Assembly: GCA_000406005.1 (NCBI GenBank)
Contig: ASZN01000012.1
Location: 1-51,110 of the forward strand
Source: Candidatus Poribacteria bacterium WGA-3G
Lineage (GTDB): Bacteria > Poribacteria > WGA-4E > WGA-3G
Direction: 5' to 3'
Length of the DNA: 51,110 nt
Below, in pieces: positions 25,162-33,660 of this stretch. The notes below the pieces were generated by a model, which was not told the DNA's origin, searched no databases, and worked only from the letters and a program-made list of their open reading frames with translations. The position numbers and the translations under genes are program-made. Within the stretch, counting starts at the first letter, position 1, and every line of letters begins with the position of its first letter.

Positions 25162-25190
25162 TTGACATTTACGGACATAATCGTTAAAAT
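25162..25190 (+). promoter_or_regulatory. Sigma-70-like promoter upstream of the FmdB gene
   Basis: TTGACA (25162-25167) and TAAAAT (25185-25190) with an exact 17-base spacer, giving a leader of ~170 bases before the FmdB-type start at 25366. It probably also serves the CDF gene that follows. Confidence 0.6.
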
Positions 25191-25365
25191 TTACCAGAAT
25201 ATACCCTTTTTATCAATCAACTTTTTTAGTTGTCAGTTTTCATTCGGGATAATCAAAACTATTGGGAAACTAAACAACACCCTATTGCGACAGAATATCA
25301 TGGCTTAGAAATGTCTTACGCAAGGGGCTGTCTGCAAAATCCGTAGAAAAGGAGGAAAACGCAAT

Positions 25366-25689
25366 ATGCCCACTTATGACTATAAATGCCTCGCGTGTGA
25401 TGTCCGATTCGAGAAGTTTCAAGGCATCACTGCACCGCCGATCGAAGAGTGCCCGGAGTGCGGTGGCAGAGTGAAACGGCTCATCGGTGCAGGCGCAGGT
25501 CTGATTTTCAAAGGTTCCGGATTCTATATTACCGACTACCGAAGCGAAGGCTACAAGGAATCCGCTAAAAAAGACAAAGACAAAAGCGGTTCATCGGATA
25601 AAAGCACGTCATCAGACAAGAGGAAGAAAAAAGAGAAGAAAACCGAAACAAGTAGCGAATCAAAGAGCACGTCTACCGCCGCAGACTAA
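25366..25689 (+). CDS. FmdB family zinc ribbon protein
   Basis: A 107-residue protein. The first ~45 residues are the FmdB/CxxC zinc ribbon ('MPTYDYKCLACDVRFEKFQ', then 'ECPECGGRVKRLIG'): two CxxC pairs bind one zinc. 'IFKGSGFYITDY' follows, as in many FmdB proteins. The last ~45 residues are a highly charged Lys/Ser/Asp tail. AAGGAGG lies eight bases before the ATG. FmdB proteins are thought to be regulators, but no general function is proven. The CDF transporter gene begins 56 bases downstream on the same strand. Confidence 0.92.
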   Translation: MPTYDYKCLACDVRFEKFQGITAPPIEECPECGGRVKRLIGAGAGLIFKGSGFYITDYRSEGYKESAKKDKDKSGSSDKSTSSDKRKKKEKKTETSSESKSTSTAAD

Positions 25690-25745
25690 ACCGACCGCCT
25701 ATAGAACCCTGTCCATTTCTTTCTTCTTCTCTAAAGGGAGACGTT

Positions 25746-26693
25746 TTGCACAATCACAGCCACGACCAGCATCATCATCACGACGAAGCGCACACGCATA
25801 GCCATCAGACGCATCTGCAGGGGAAATTCAAGTTCGCTGTGTTTATCACGTTTGGCATCTTCCTCGGCGAACTGATTGGCGGTATCTGGTCGGGTAGCCT
25901 CGCCCTGCTCAGTGATGCAGTACATGTCCTGTCTGATGTCGCCTCGCTGCTCATCAGTTGGCTGGCAATCTACCTCTCCACCCGTCCAGCGACCTCTTCG
26001 CGGACCTACGGCTATCATCGCGCCGAGGTCTTCGCTGCATTTGTGAACGGCATATCCCTCATAGCAATTTCTGGCTGGATTTTCTACGAAGCCTATCAAC
26101 GTTACACATCACCAACAGAGATAAAAGTGACGGGCATGTTTATCGTGGCGTGTCTCGGTTTGGTGGGGAACCTGCTGATCCTATGGAAACTGCACGGCGA
26201 GAGCCACGGGAACCTCAACGTCCGGAGCGCGGTACTCCATGTGATTGGCGATACACTCTCCTCCGTCGCTGTCGTCATTGGCGGTGTCATCATCTTTTGG
26301 ACGGGTTGGTACCCGATTGACGCGCTCTTGAGTTTCCTTATCGGTGGAATCATTCTTTTCGGTGCAGTGAACGTGACAAAGGAGGCGGTGCATATCTTGC
26401 TCGAAAATTCACCGAAGAACGCAGACGCGCACACCGTCGCTGAACACCTCTGCAACTTAGAACCCGTCAAAGATGTCCACGACCTACACATCTGGTCGCT
26501 GTGTTCCAACTATTCCGCGCTGAGTGCACATGTCGTCGTTGACGAAAACACCACCATAGAACCCGATCGGATTCTTAAACAGATCAACGGTGAGTTACAT
26601 GAACATTTCGGTATCAGCCATACCACCGTGCAATTAGAGCACGTCGCCTGCGAACAGGCGGGCAATCTCCTCTGCAATGCGCAACACTCGTAG
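25746..26693 (+). CDS. CDF family cation efflux transporter (zinc/cobalt type)
   Basis: A 315-residue exporter of divalent metals (probably Zn, as in ZitB/CzcD). A TTG start is used, with GGGAG five bases upstream; there is no suitable ATG. The N-terminus is His-rich ('HDQHHHHDEAHTHSHQTH'), typical for metal capture. Six membrane helices follow; the transport site is seen in 'LLSDAVHVLSDVASLL' (helix 2) and 'NVRSAVLHVIGDTLSSV' (helix 5). The C-terminal cytoplasmic domain ('VKDVHDLHIWSLCSNYSAL', 'HTTVQLEH') is the usual metal-sensing dimerisation fold. It converges with the ferritin-like gene. Confidence 0.94.
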   Translation: MHNHSHDQHHHHDEAHTHSHQTHLQGKFKFAVFITFGIFLGELIGGIWSGSLALLSDAVHVLSDVASLLISWLAIYLSTRPATSSRTYGYHRAEVFAAFVNGISLIAISGWIFYEAYQRYTSPTEIKVTGMFIVACLGLVGNLLILWKLHGESHGNLNVRSAVLHVIGDTLSSVAVVIGGVIIFWTGWYPIDALLSFLIGGIILFGAVNVTKEAVHILLENSPKNADAHTVAEHLCNLEPVKDVHDLHIWSLCSNYSALSAHVVVDENTTIEPDRILKQINGELHEHFGISHTTVQLEHVACEQAGNLLCNAQHS

Positions 26694-26708
26694 TGTGTCT
26701 CTCTCCGT

Positions 26709-27251
26709 TTAGACGTGTTCTGCTTTTAAACGATGTGCCTTGCGAATCAAGGCAGCATCCTTCGCAAACTTCTGCGTCGCCTGAACCAAGCCATCGACGT
26801 GTGATACCATATCCTTCTCTACCTGCACAATACGATCCATTAGATACGGTTGATCGCTCTGCTGAATCGCTTTTCGCATAATAGAGAGTAGGTGCATATA
26901 GATCGCATCGGCTTCGCTACCCTCAATCGCAATCGCGATTTCAAAAGCCTCATCGAGTGAAATATTCCCGCTATCGACCTTTTGCTCGTGGGCATCCAGT
27001 GCATCTATAATTTGCTGAACCGGAATATTCGACAGTTCCGGCACAGGTGAATCAATCCCGAAGGCATCGACGCATAAAGAACGACCAAAATCCACAAGAA
27101 TATGGTGCTGCCACTCTTCCGTACTCATCTGTTCCCAAAACCGTGCGATTCTTTCATCAACATCCCCTAAAAGCAGTGAAAGGGAAGCATAAAGCTTCGC
27201 TTGCCGCAGTTCAATATCTTGACAAAGATTAAAAAGTTCCCCTAAAGTCAA
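26709..27251 (-). CDS. Ferritin-like / rubrerythrin-like protein
   Basis: A 180-residue helical protein. A TTG start follows GAGGAGG. Candidate di-iron ligands are in 'IELRQAKLY' (Glu14), 'EEWQHH' (ExxH type, 45-50) and a second set near 'AIAIEGSEADAIYMHL' (~106-121), in the spacing of a four-helix ferritin-like bundle. No rubredoxin-like CxxC domain is present. It may store or oxidise iron or detoxify peroxide. The assignment rests on ligand pattern and helix content only. Its stop is 15 bases from that of the CDF gene (convergent). Confidence 0.7.
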   Translation of the reverse strand: MTLGELFNLCQDIELRQAKLYASLSLLLGDVDERIARFWEQMSTEEWQHHILVDFGRSLCVDAFGIDSPVPELSNIPVQQIIDALDAHEQKVDSGNISLDEAFEIAIAIEGSEADAIYMHLLSIMRKAIQQSDQPYLMDRIVQVEKDMVSHVDGLVQATQKFAKDAALIRKAHRLKAEHV

Positions 27252-27299
27252 ACGTTCCTCCTCTCAAAGTAGTAGGCACGCTCCGCCGGGTTTCCGTAG

Positions 27300-28331
27300 C
27301 TAAAGCGGCAAAGAAATTGCCTTCCCTGACTGCATACTCCGTGTGACCGCCTCTGTAAACTCCATGTATTTCACGCCTGTATCGAAATCGGTGTGCGTAA
27401 TCACTTCGTTGCCACGGATCGCGTTAACGAATTCTTCTTCCACGCGCCAGCCGCCAACCTCTGAATCCGGTATATCAATCTCGTTCAACTCCGTGTCGCC
27501 TTTCTGACCGCCGTAGAGTTTATTCCCTGAAAAACGTAAAGTTCCGTTGCTCCCGAAGAGATACACCTCCGGCGCGCCTGCCAATCCAGCGACACTGGAG
27601 ACCTGTATATGCAACTGCGCGCCACAGGCGAGGTCGCCAACGACATCAATATGCTCAGGAATCCGCACGGAACGCATCACACCGTCGGCATCCGCACGCA
27701 TTTTAACAAACGTTTTGCCCATCGCCATAATCCGCGTCGCCTCTCCGACCCACCGCATCAACGCTTCATACCAGATCCCCATACTCATGATATTGAGTCC
27801 ACTGAGATCGAAATCTTGTCGCCACTGGAGCGGTGATTCGCTGTCGAGAAACGCGCCGCCTGCCCGTGCTTCTATCGCAAGTACATCACCGAGATAGCCT
27901 TCAGCGATGAGCCGTTTTATGGTGTTATCGACCCGGAGTGTCATCGGAGACGGGACAATCTGTGCGATAAGGTGTGTTTTCTGGCGCGACACCATACGCA
28001 TAATATGTGCTTCTTTGGCGTTCATCGCCATCCGTGCCTCGCACATGACGTGCTTACCCGCCTGCAGTGCCGCCACCGTCGCCCGGCAGTGCATATAGGG
28101 CCATGTCCCGATGACAATTGCATTCGTATCGGGATCCGCGATTGCATCTTGCCAATTACCATAGGTTTTCCGGATACCGAACGCGTCAGCCACCCGTTGT
28201 GAGGATTCCTGACTCCGATTACAGACCCCAACGATCTCAACACCGTCAATCGCTTGTAGTCCTGGAATATGTTTAGATCTCGTATTCCCACCCGCACCGA
28301 TAATACCGACTTTAACTGTTTCTTGTGCCAC
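27300..28331 (-). CDS. Gfo/Idh/MocA family oxidoreductase with altered EKP motif
   Basis: A 343-residue protein starting at GTG with GGAG upstream. The Rossmann motif is 'GIIGAGGNTRSKH' (9-21). The usual EKP motif is 'EAR' here (98-100, 'MCEARMAMN'), so the conserved Lys is missing and catalysis may differ. The C-terminal domain is kept ('GDVLAIEARAGG', 'DLSGLNIMSMGIWYEALMRW', 'GVKYMEFTEAVTRSMQSGK'). It is likely an NAD(P)-dependent sugar-type dehydrogenase or a diverged relative. It lies 48 bases upstream of the ferritin-like gene in the opposite orientation to the CDF exporter. Confidence 0.9.
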   Translation of the reverse strand: MAQETVKVGIIGAGGNTRSKHIPGLQAIDGVEIVGVCNRSQESSQRVADAFGIRKTYGNWQDAIADPDTNAIVIGTWPYMHCRATVAALQAGKHVMCEARMAMNAKEAHIMRMVSRQKTHLIAQIVPSPMTLRVDNTIKRLIAEGYLGDVLAIEARAGGAFLDSESPLQWRQDFDLSGLNIMSMGIWYEALMRWVGEATRIMAMGKTFVKMRADADGVMRSVRIPEHIDVVGDLACGAQLHIQVSSVAGLAGAPEVYLFGSNGTLRFSGNKLYGGQKGDTELNEIDIPDSEVGGWRVEEEFVNAIRGNEVITHTDFDTGVKYMEFTEAVTRSMQSGKAISLPL

Positions 28332-28392
28332 TTATATTGCTCCTTCCATTGTTATATTACGCCATCCATCATAGCAGAAGTGCAGGGAAATG

Positions 28393-29976
28393 TCAAGAGG
28401 CTTCCTGCATCACAGGAATGACATAACCCCGAATCTGCACGCCGTTTACAACTTCCACCTGTACGAGCCGTTCTGGATTCTTGCGATGATCGAAGACGAC
28501 GTAGTACCCCTCGCTGACGCCTTCCGTTTTGAGATAAGTAGCGAGTTGTTTCTTTCCCGCCTCATAACGGGCGTTGCTTCTCCAAATCTTTGTTTCAACA
28601 ATGTATTTCTGCTGATTGTGAAGGATAAGGAGATCCATCTTGCCCGCGCCTGTTCCGACTTCAAAAGACATGACACCTCCCACTGCCTTGACAAACGCGT
28701 CGAGGTAGGTAAGGAGGAGGTGCCTACCCACATATTCTTGTGGGGTTTCTGGAACCTGTAGAATCTTGAACCCTACGCGTGTGGTGAAATCTCGAAAGTT
28801 ATCAAGGAGACGGTCCATCTCAAGTTGTCCGTTGGAGGTGAGATAACTGCGGAATCCGTTGCTATTGTCTTCTGCGAAGTAATCTCGTTCCAATCCGTTC
28901 ACGGTTGGCGTGAACGCTTCTATGATGCAATGCAGATAAACCGGGTTGATAATTTCACACTTTCCATCTCTGCCTTTCGCAATGACTCCATAAGTAGTGA
29001 GTTCACTGATGAGCGGATCGCGTGGATTGAAGCGTACCCCTTCTTCATACGACATGATGTCCATGAGGAGCGTCTCAAAGCGGCGATCCCTGCGGATATT
29101 TGTCACAAGGTGTGTCAGGTTGGTATTATCTTCGGCAAGCAATTGCTCATAAGCTTTTGCAAAGTGTGCCATCGTAAGGGTGTTCACTTTAGGAATGTCG
29201 AGTTCTTCAGTGAGAATTTGCGCCGTGCGATTGACAAGAAAGGGTTGTCCCGCAGTCTGTTTGTGAATGGATTTCACGACCTCCGGAGCGAAGGCTTGTC
29301 CGACTTCTTCCGTATACTGTCCGAAGAGTTCACTTACCTCCTCAAGTGTGAAATTGGGTAAGTGGAGCTCATCTTGGATATTAAAGGGTGAGATGGATCG
29401 GTCGTAGTCAAGTTGCGTTATACTTTTGACACCGACGATACCGACACTGTGCGGGCATAGAAACATATCAGAGAGGTAGATGTGCCGAAGCGCATACAGA
29501 AAATCACTCACAAGGCTTTGCGGAATACCATCAAACTCATCAATGAGAAGAACAACTCGCTGATCGCCAAGTAAATGCCTAAGTCGTTCAAAGAACGTCA
29601 CCATTGAAAAAGCATCTGTCAGTTGTGCGTGCTCTAAAAACTGCGTTAACGCTGTGGGAGGAACCTCGTTGCGTTCTTGGAAAACAAACTGGATCTGCCA
29701 ACGCATCATTTGGTAGAGTCGCGCGTAAAAAGTGGCAGCAGAAGTGTTACGCTGTATTTGAAAATCTATTTGAATCGGAAAGTAGGTCGGATCCTCAGTT
29801 GTGAGCGTAGCAAGTGCCCATCGAAAGAAGGTCGTCTTTCCGGTTTGGCGCGGCGCAAAAAGAACGATGTACCGTCCCTCTTTAATGCGGTTAATGAAAT
29901 CTTTAACCTCTGCTGTGCGTGTGACAACATAGTGCTGGTCAGGGCGCACAACGCCTCGGGTTCCAAATGTTCTCAT
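28393..29976 (-). CDS. AAA ATPase with PD-(D/E)XK nuclease-like C-terminus
   Basis: A 527-residue protein. Walker A is 'APRQTGKTT' (41-49) and Walker B is 'VVLLIDEFDG' (141-150), with the P-loop positioned as in archaeal/bacterial AAA_14-like ATPases. The C-terminal ~90 residues hold 'GKMDLLILHNQQKYIVETKI', which fits the PD-(D/E)XK pattern (Asp followed by Glu-x-Lys), then 'VVFDHRK'. Proteins with this layout are common in bacterial accessory genomes but their targets are unknown. It may belong to the same accessory block as the methylase island. Confidence is high in the ATPase, moderate in the nuclease fold. Confidence 0.82.
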   Translation of the reverse strand: MRTFGTRGVVRPDQHYVVTRTAEVKDFINRIKEGRYIVLFAPRQTGKTTFFRWALATLTTEDPTYFPIQIDFQIQRNTSAATFYARLYQMMRWQIQFVFQERNEVPPTALTQFLEHAQLTDAFSMVTFFERLRHLLGDQRVVLLIDEFDGIPQSLVSDFLYALRHIYLSDMFLCPHSVGIVGVKSITQLDYDRSISPFNIQDELHLPNFTLEEVSELFGQYTEEVGQAFAPEVVKSIHKQTAGQPFLVNRTAQILTEELDIPKVNTLTMAHFAKAYEQLLAEDNTNLTHLVTNIRRDRRFETLLMDIMSYEEGVRFNPRDPLISELTTYGVIAKGRDGKCEIINPVYLHCIIEAFTPTVNGLERDYFAEDNSNGFRSYLTSNGQLEMDRLLDNFRDFTTRVGFKILQVPETPQEYVGRHLLLTYLDAFVKAVGGVMSFEVGTGAGKMDLLILHNQQKYIVETKIWRSNARYEAGKKQLATYLKTEGVSEGYYVVFDHRKNPERLVQVEVVNGVQIRGYVIPVMQEAS

Positions 29977-30140
29977 CTAATCTTCGGGAAACCTTCTGTC
30001 CAATCCTCGTAGGTTTCGGAGGAAGGTTCCCTGCCCCTTTAGAAAGCGATTTTGACACCTATTCGGAAGTCCTAATTGGAGAACTTGGCAAGATGCGCAA
30101 AGTTCCACGTTGGAAGATACAGGTTCGGTATATTTTCCGT

Positions 30141-31451
30141 TCATTCAACTTTCAATTGGTCGGCAACCTCTTTCAAATCTGATGATAGGAGAGCTGTTTT
30201 TGCTGCGGAGTTTTGAGTAGGATTTTCTCCTTGACTGAAATGTTTTTGCCGGATCTCTGAGCCGAGCATTTCTTCCAGAACTTCAATTGCATTAGCTATG
30301 GCTTCATATATCCCCTCATCAATGTCTATTGCATTGAGTAGGTTCCTATCAAGGTCAATGAATTTTTCCAAATCAGATTCGGAAAAGGAGAAGTCAACGC
30401 CAATGTGAAGAAACCGGTTCCATCTTTCAATGCGAGAGTCACAGTCACGCTGAATGGCACCAAGCACATCTGCCCGCAATTCACGATCTCCGTTTTTTAA
30501 GTGAGCGAGATAATCAATATAGGTACTGCGAAAACTCTTCAACATATCGGCTTTATTCTTTCTGGGCAATATTAGGGATAAACTTTTGCCGCGAGCGCGG
30601 TGATGCTCAAGTATCTCGGCAATTACATCCAAAGAAGCAATGTTAACATCTAGCTTGATAGGGGTAAGAGAGTTCGCAATCAATTCTCCAAGTTCCGCCT
30701 CTTCAAAATCAACACAATCCTCAATAACCATTGTTATCTCAGTGATATTTGAATTCCGATCAAGATTCTTGTGAAGACATCGAGTAAGTTCCTCTGTAGG
30801 TGAAGAAAAACCTCCGACACAAACGATAAGGACACGTTGCGGATCTAGCGTTTTGAATTTTTGTTGTTGAAATTCAAAGTATTCTAAAAATTCGTTGAAG
30901 TAGTCAACCCAGTGAGAGTCCCCCTTGGGCAGAAGGGGGCAGTCACGCTGGCGCAGGTGTTGTGTCCGGATAATGATTTTTATCAAGTCTGCCACATTTT
31001 CGGAGAACGTCTCCCAGTGAACGCGCGGAGCGTTTTCCCAAACGCTGTCAGGGAGTTGAGGGTAGAAGTGACTGTCAGTGTGGCGTGCCTCCATCATGAG
31101 GCCTGAGGCACCAGCATAGGCCCGCCCAGTCTCTGGGTTAATCTTATAGAGCGAAAAATCCTTTCTGTCTGCTGGCCAGGGGACCCAAAGTCTGAGCCCC
31201 AGAGAATGATTGTCCAATGGTACATCAGGCGGTAGCAAGCCTGTTTCAACAAAAGCTTGTAACATATCTGGATTTTGAAGTTCTACACCAGGTACCCCTA
31301 ACCGTAATAGCGTTTTGTAGTATTGTGTAGAAGACGTTGTTTCTCCATCATTAGGCTTACCGAGCACAACCTTTTCTACTGCGCGTTTAACTTGGTTTTT
31401 GGTGAGTTTTCCTCGTTTCGGTGTATCCTTGATGATTCTTTCTCTTGCCAT
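30141..31451 (-). CDS. Protein of unknown function with an N-terminal TPKRGKLT tag
   Basis: A 436-residue protein not recognised as a known family. Its first ~40 residues ('MARERIIKDTPKRGKLT', then 'VEKVVLG') match those of the small protein at 33661-33924. Beyond them, 'RVLIVCVGGFSSPTEELTRCL' looks like a Rossmann-type strand-loop-helix, and the C-terminal half is helical and acidic ('DLEKFIDLDRNLLNAI'). AAAGGAGGGG precedes the ATG. It starts 14 bases after the stop of the TIR-like gene, so the pair is co-transcribed and may act as one system (inference). No membrane segment or catalytic motif is evident. Confidence 0.6.
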   Translation of the reverse strand: MARERIIKDTPKRGKLTKNQVKRAVEKVVLGKPNDGETTSSTQYYKTLLRLGVPGVELQNPDMLQAFVETGLLPPDVPLDNHSLGLRLWVPWPADRKDFSLYKINPETGRAYAGASGLMMEARHTDSHFYPQLPDSVWENAPRVHWETFSENVADLIKIIIRTQHLRQRDCPLLPKGDSHWVDYFNEFLEYFEFQQQKFKTLDPQRVLIVCVGGFSSPTEELTRCLHKNLDRNSNITEITMVIEDCVDFEEAELGELIANSLTPIKLDVNIASLDVIAEILEHHRARGKSLSLILPRKNKADMLKSFRSTYIDYLAHLKNGDRELRADVLGAIQRDCDSRIERWNRFLHIGVDFSFSESDLEKFIDLDRNLLNAIDIDEGIYEAIANAIEVLEEMLGSEIRQKHFSQGENPTQNSAAKTALLSSDLKEVADQLKVE

Positions 31452-31465
31452 TCTAAGCCCCTCCT

Positions 31466-32113
31466 TTAAACATAGTAAACATAGTGCGATAAAGGCTTCG
31501 CCTTAGTTTCCAGCCATCGCGTAACCATCAAACTATAATCATTGAAAATCAAGTCTTCAACTGTTAACTGATACTCGCGCGCAGTTTGGGGCAGATCCGT
31601 TCTAAAATCCCGGTAACGTCTCCAAATGATGCTTCCCCCTGGAATTGTCTCACGTCTCGATGCAGTACGAAGCCAATTTCGGACGCGTGTTATAATTTCT
31701 CTGGAACTGTTGTTATGTGCCTGAATGTCTTGACCGGCAATATCAGAAATAAATTGTTGATACCTATACTGTTCGGTATCCAGTATCAGGCATTTTTTTC
31801 TTTTTTGTTCCTCTGTGCCAAATTTCTTTGCGCCGAGGAAAACACCCAATTCCAAAGGCATATTAAATCGAGGAAGTCCCGAACCTTCATCTAATTCCGT
31901 TCTGGATATATCGTGAATTCCATAACGGCAGTCCGCAATAATGCTATAAATTTTATCAATCCGAACCTCGCTCGCGTCGTCCTCTTCAAGTGCACAACGT
32001 GGGATAAAACCACAATCGTGGACTGCAAACACCATTGCGTCAAACAGGGACTTGTACTTTGCATCAAATGGGCAATTGATGAATACATTGTCATTATAGT
32101 GAGTTGATTTCAT
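31466..32113 (-). CDS. TIR/deoxyribosyltransferase-like effector-type protein
   Basis: A 215-residue protein. 'DNVFINCPFDAKYKSLFDAM', 'GFIPRCALEEDD', 'IDKIYSIIADCRYGIHDISR' and 'LPRFNMPLELGVFLGAKKFG' follow the pattern of a widespread family of TIR-like or nucleoside-deoxyribosyltransferase-like proteins ('FINCPFDxxY... SIHDLSR... LNMPFELG'). In defence systems such folds often cleave NAD or nucleotides; that activity is inferred, not shown. 'KKCLILDTEQYRYQQFISD' continues the match. The C-terminal ~60 residues are unassigned. It is followed by the 436-residue gene. Upstream of it lies a truncated copy of the methylase gene's 3' end. Confidence 0.7.
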   Translation of the reverse strand: MKSTHYNDNVFINCPFDAKYKSLFDAMVFAVHDCGFIPRCALEEDDASEVRIDKIYSIIADCRYGIHDISRTELDEGSGLPRFNMPLELGVFLGAKKFGTEEQKRKKCLILDTEQYRYQQFISDIAGQDIQAHNNSSREIITRVRNWLRTASRRETIPGGSIIWRRYRDFRTDLPQTAREYQLTVEDLIFNDYSLMVTRWLETKAKPLSHYVYYV

Positions 32114-32254
32114 GAATTCCTATGTTAGGTTAATTACATTACAATACCGATCGAATTTTCTCGGCTGGCAGAACACAAAGCGATGAATCTCTACTATTGA
32201 TTTTACAATTTTAGTATAACATAAACATAACGAGAAATCCAATATTTTGCAAGG

Positions 32255-32524
32255 CTAAGCGGCATCCAATTTAACCTTAGACTTCTTCCCACCATGAATA
32301 CTCGGCTCTTGGCACAGCATCTTCCGAAGCAACGTAAGTCCTTCATGTACATCAGGACGCTCTTCCTCTGTAATACCGAGCACCTCCGATAACAACAACC
32401 GATCCAGTTCATGACGCACCGGATCCGCATCCATTTTATGAAAGGCGCGCAATTCTCTACACTTCAACGCTTTGAAAATTTGTTCCGCATTCGCCAAAAC
32501 ATCGACAGAGAGTTTCCGAATTTT
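32255..32524 (-). pseudogene. Truncated second copy of the methylase gene's 3' end
   Basis: This frame ends in 'PSIHGGKKSKVKLDAA' and contains 'DPVRHELDRLLLSE', 'ERPDVHEGL' and 'LLRKMLCQE', nearly identical to the end of the 968-residue methylase. Homology begins at 'KIRKLSVDVLANAEQIF', the counterpart of 'NVRELSKETLTNAERIF', and extends ~40 bases past the stop ('AACGAGAAATCCAATATTTT'). The rest of the gene is missing, so this is a relic of a duplication or recombination. Confidence 0.88.
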
Positions 32525-32546
32525 CTGTTTTCCTCGTTTTCCTTAT

Positions 32547-32575
32547 TTGATATTTATAGAGAAATGCAGTATAAT
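32547..32575 (+). promoter_or_regulatory. Sigma-70-like promoter for the toxin-antitoxin pair
   Basis: TTGATA (32547-32552) and TATAAT (32570-32575) with a 17-base spacer; the -10 is a perfect consensus. It lies ~78 bases before the DUF433 start at 32653. Confidence 0.65.
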
Positions 32576-32652
32576 AGAAATATCTATTGATGCAGAAGTG
32601 ATCGTAGGTGCACGCAGGCTTAATATTGACAGCATGGAAGGCGGGAAACATT

Positions 32653-32928
32653 ATGCAAGGTCATATCCCTCGGACATTAGCAGAACGGATCGTCTGTGAC
32701 GAGAATATTCTCACAGGAAAACCTGTGATTAAAGGCACCCGATTAGCCGTTGAGTTCATCGTCGGCTTACTCGGGCACGGTTGGACCGAGGCAGAGATTC
32801 TCGAGAATTATCCTCACATCGTGCAAGCGGATATTCGCGCCTGTCTCGCGTACGCAAGCGCGGTATTACGGACGCAAAAAGACTATCAACATCCAATGAA
32901 ATTAACCGATGCGTCTATTAGCAGATGA
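32653..32928 (+). CDS. DUF433 family protein, likely antitoxin
   Basis: A 91-residue protein. 'ERIVCDENILTGKPVIKGTR' and 'LAVEFIVGLLGHGWTEAEIL' are the DUF433 signature, followed by 'NYPHIVQADIRACLAYAS'. These small helix-turn-helix-like proteins are usually paired with DUF5615 PIN-like toxins. That is so here: the toxin gene starts 20 bases before this stop, on the same strand. The ATG at 32653 is chosen because the family begins near it; an earlier in-frame start at 32608 is less likely. Confidence 0.9.
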   Translation: MQGHIPRTLAERIVCDENILTGKPVIKGTRLAVEFIVGLLGHGWTEAEILENYPHIVQADIRACLAYASAVLRTQKDYQHPMKLTDASISR

Positions 32929-33268
32929 AAATATCCCTCGTTTAGTTGTGGAATTTATTTGTTCCCGCGGACACGACGCGATCTGGGTAGGAAAAGTGGC
33001 ACCGGGCATCAGAGACCGAGACGTACTCTCTCTTGCTACAACCCAGAAGCGAACCCTCATCACATTTGATACTGATTTTGGGGAATTAGTTTTCCGGTTA
33101 GGGCTTGACGCGCCTTTCGGGATAATTCTATTTCGACTTCCGCCAGACTCACCGTTAGGAATTGCACAAAGTATAGTTCGAGCTCTGGAAAGTCAAAAGG
33201 ATTGGGTGAACCATTTTTCTGTTGTTGATGAAAATCGCATCCGCACGAGGTCTCTATCGGATACCTGA
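32909..33268 (+). CDS. DUF5615 PIN-like toxin
   Basis: A 119-residue protein beginning 'MRLLADENIPRLVVEFI', the typical PIN-like start with the acidic metal-binding 'DEN'. 'RDRDVLSLATTQKRTLITFD' and 'TDFGELVF' give the other acidic residues of the active site. PIN-domain toxins cleave RNA; DUF5615 proteins are thought to do the same. It overlaps its DUF433 partner by 20 bases, a normal toxin-antitoxin arrangement. The module lies between the methylase remnant and an intergenic repeat pair, as if inserted in the island. Confidence 0.9.
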   Translation: MRLLADENIPRLVVEFICSRGHDAIWVGKVAPGIRDRDVLSLATTQKRTLITFDTDFGELVFRLGLDAPFGIILFRLPPDSPLGIAQSIVRALESQKDWVNHFSVVDENRIRTRSLSDT

Positions 33269-33300
33269 CCCGTCAATTTAAGAGAAAACAGCCGCCATGG

Positions 33301-33407
33301 ACCCAGGGCCGGTAGGTTCGGTTTCCCAACCGCACCATAAGTGTCAATTTTAGTAATAGCAATCTTCTCAGACCCAGGGCCGGTAGGTTCGGTTTGCAAC
33401 CGAACCG
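33301..33407. repeat. Two direct copies of a palindromic intergenic repeat
   Basis: ACCCAGGGCCGGTAGGTTCG occurs at 33301-33320 and 33372-33391, each followed by a GGTT...AACC hairpin. The second copy is a perfect 9-bp stem, GGTTCGGTT/AACCGAACC with loop TGC. The 51 bases between them are unique. Only two copies are present, so it is not a CRISPR array. Confidence 0.75.
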
Positions 33408-33660
33408 GATTTTACACGGAAACATTGAAGACTTCAAAATCCTCTTCAGTCCTGTAAGGTTTATTTGCTTGGGTATTTCTTCGCGATGTTTATAGCAGCG
33501 TTTGCAAGCAAAAATTCCAGCCCTGTAAGGGCGGCATGTGTTTACTGTTGCAGAGTTAGGGTTTTAATGATGAGAAGATAAGGCGAATAAGAAGACAATC
33601 AAAACCGATTCAGATAATACCAAGGACAAGCGACTATTACACACCACTATTTGTAAGAAA
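33408..33660. other. Non-coding stretch with short repeat motifs
   Basis: This ~250-base gap after the toxin gene holds another copy of the dispersed motif GCTTGGGTATTTCTTC (33467-33482) and two short CAGYCCTGTAAGG elements (near 33447 and 33523), the latter forming a GCCCT/AGGGC hairpin. No gene is evident. It ends at the stop of the small TPKRGKLT protein gene. Confidence 0.45.

Noticed and set aside
29967..30182. Short plus-strand frame in the gap between the AAA ATPase and the unknown protein
   Set aside because: No start context, overlaps both neighbouring genes, and shows no family features.
33301..33407. CRISPR array
   Set aside because: Only two repeat copies are present, the repeats are palindromic intergenic elements, and no cas genes are near.
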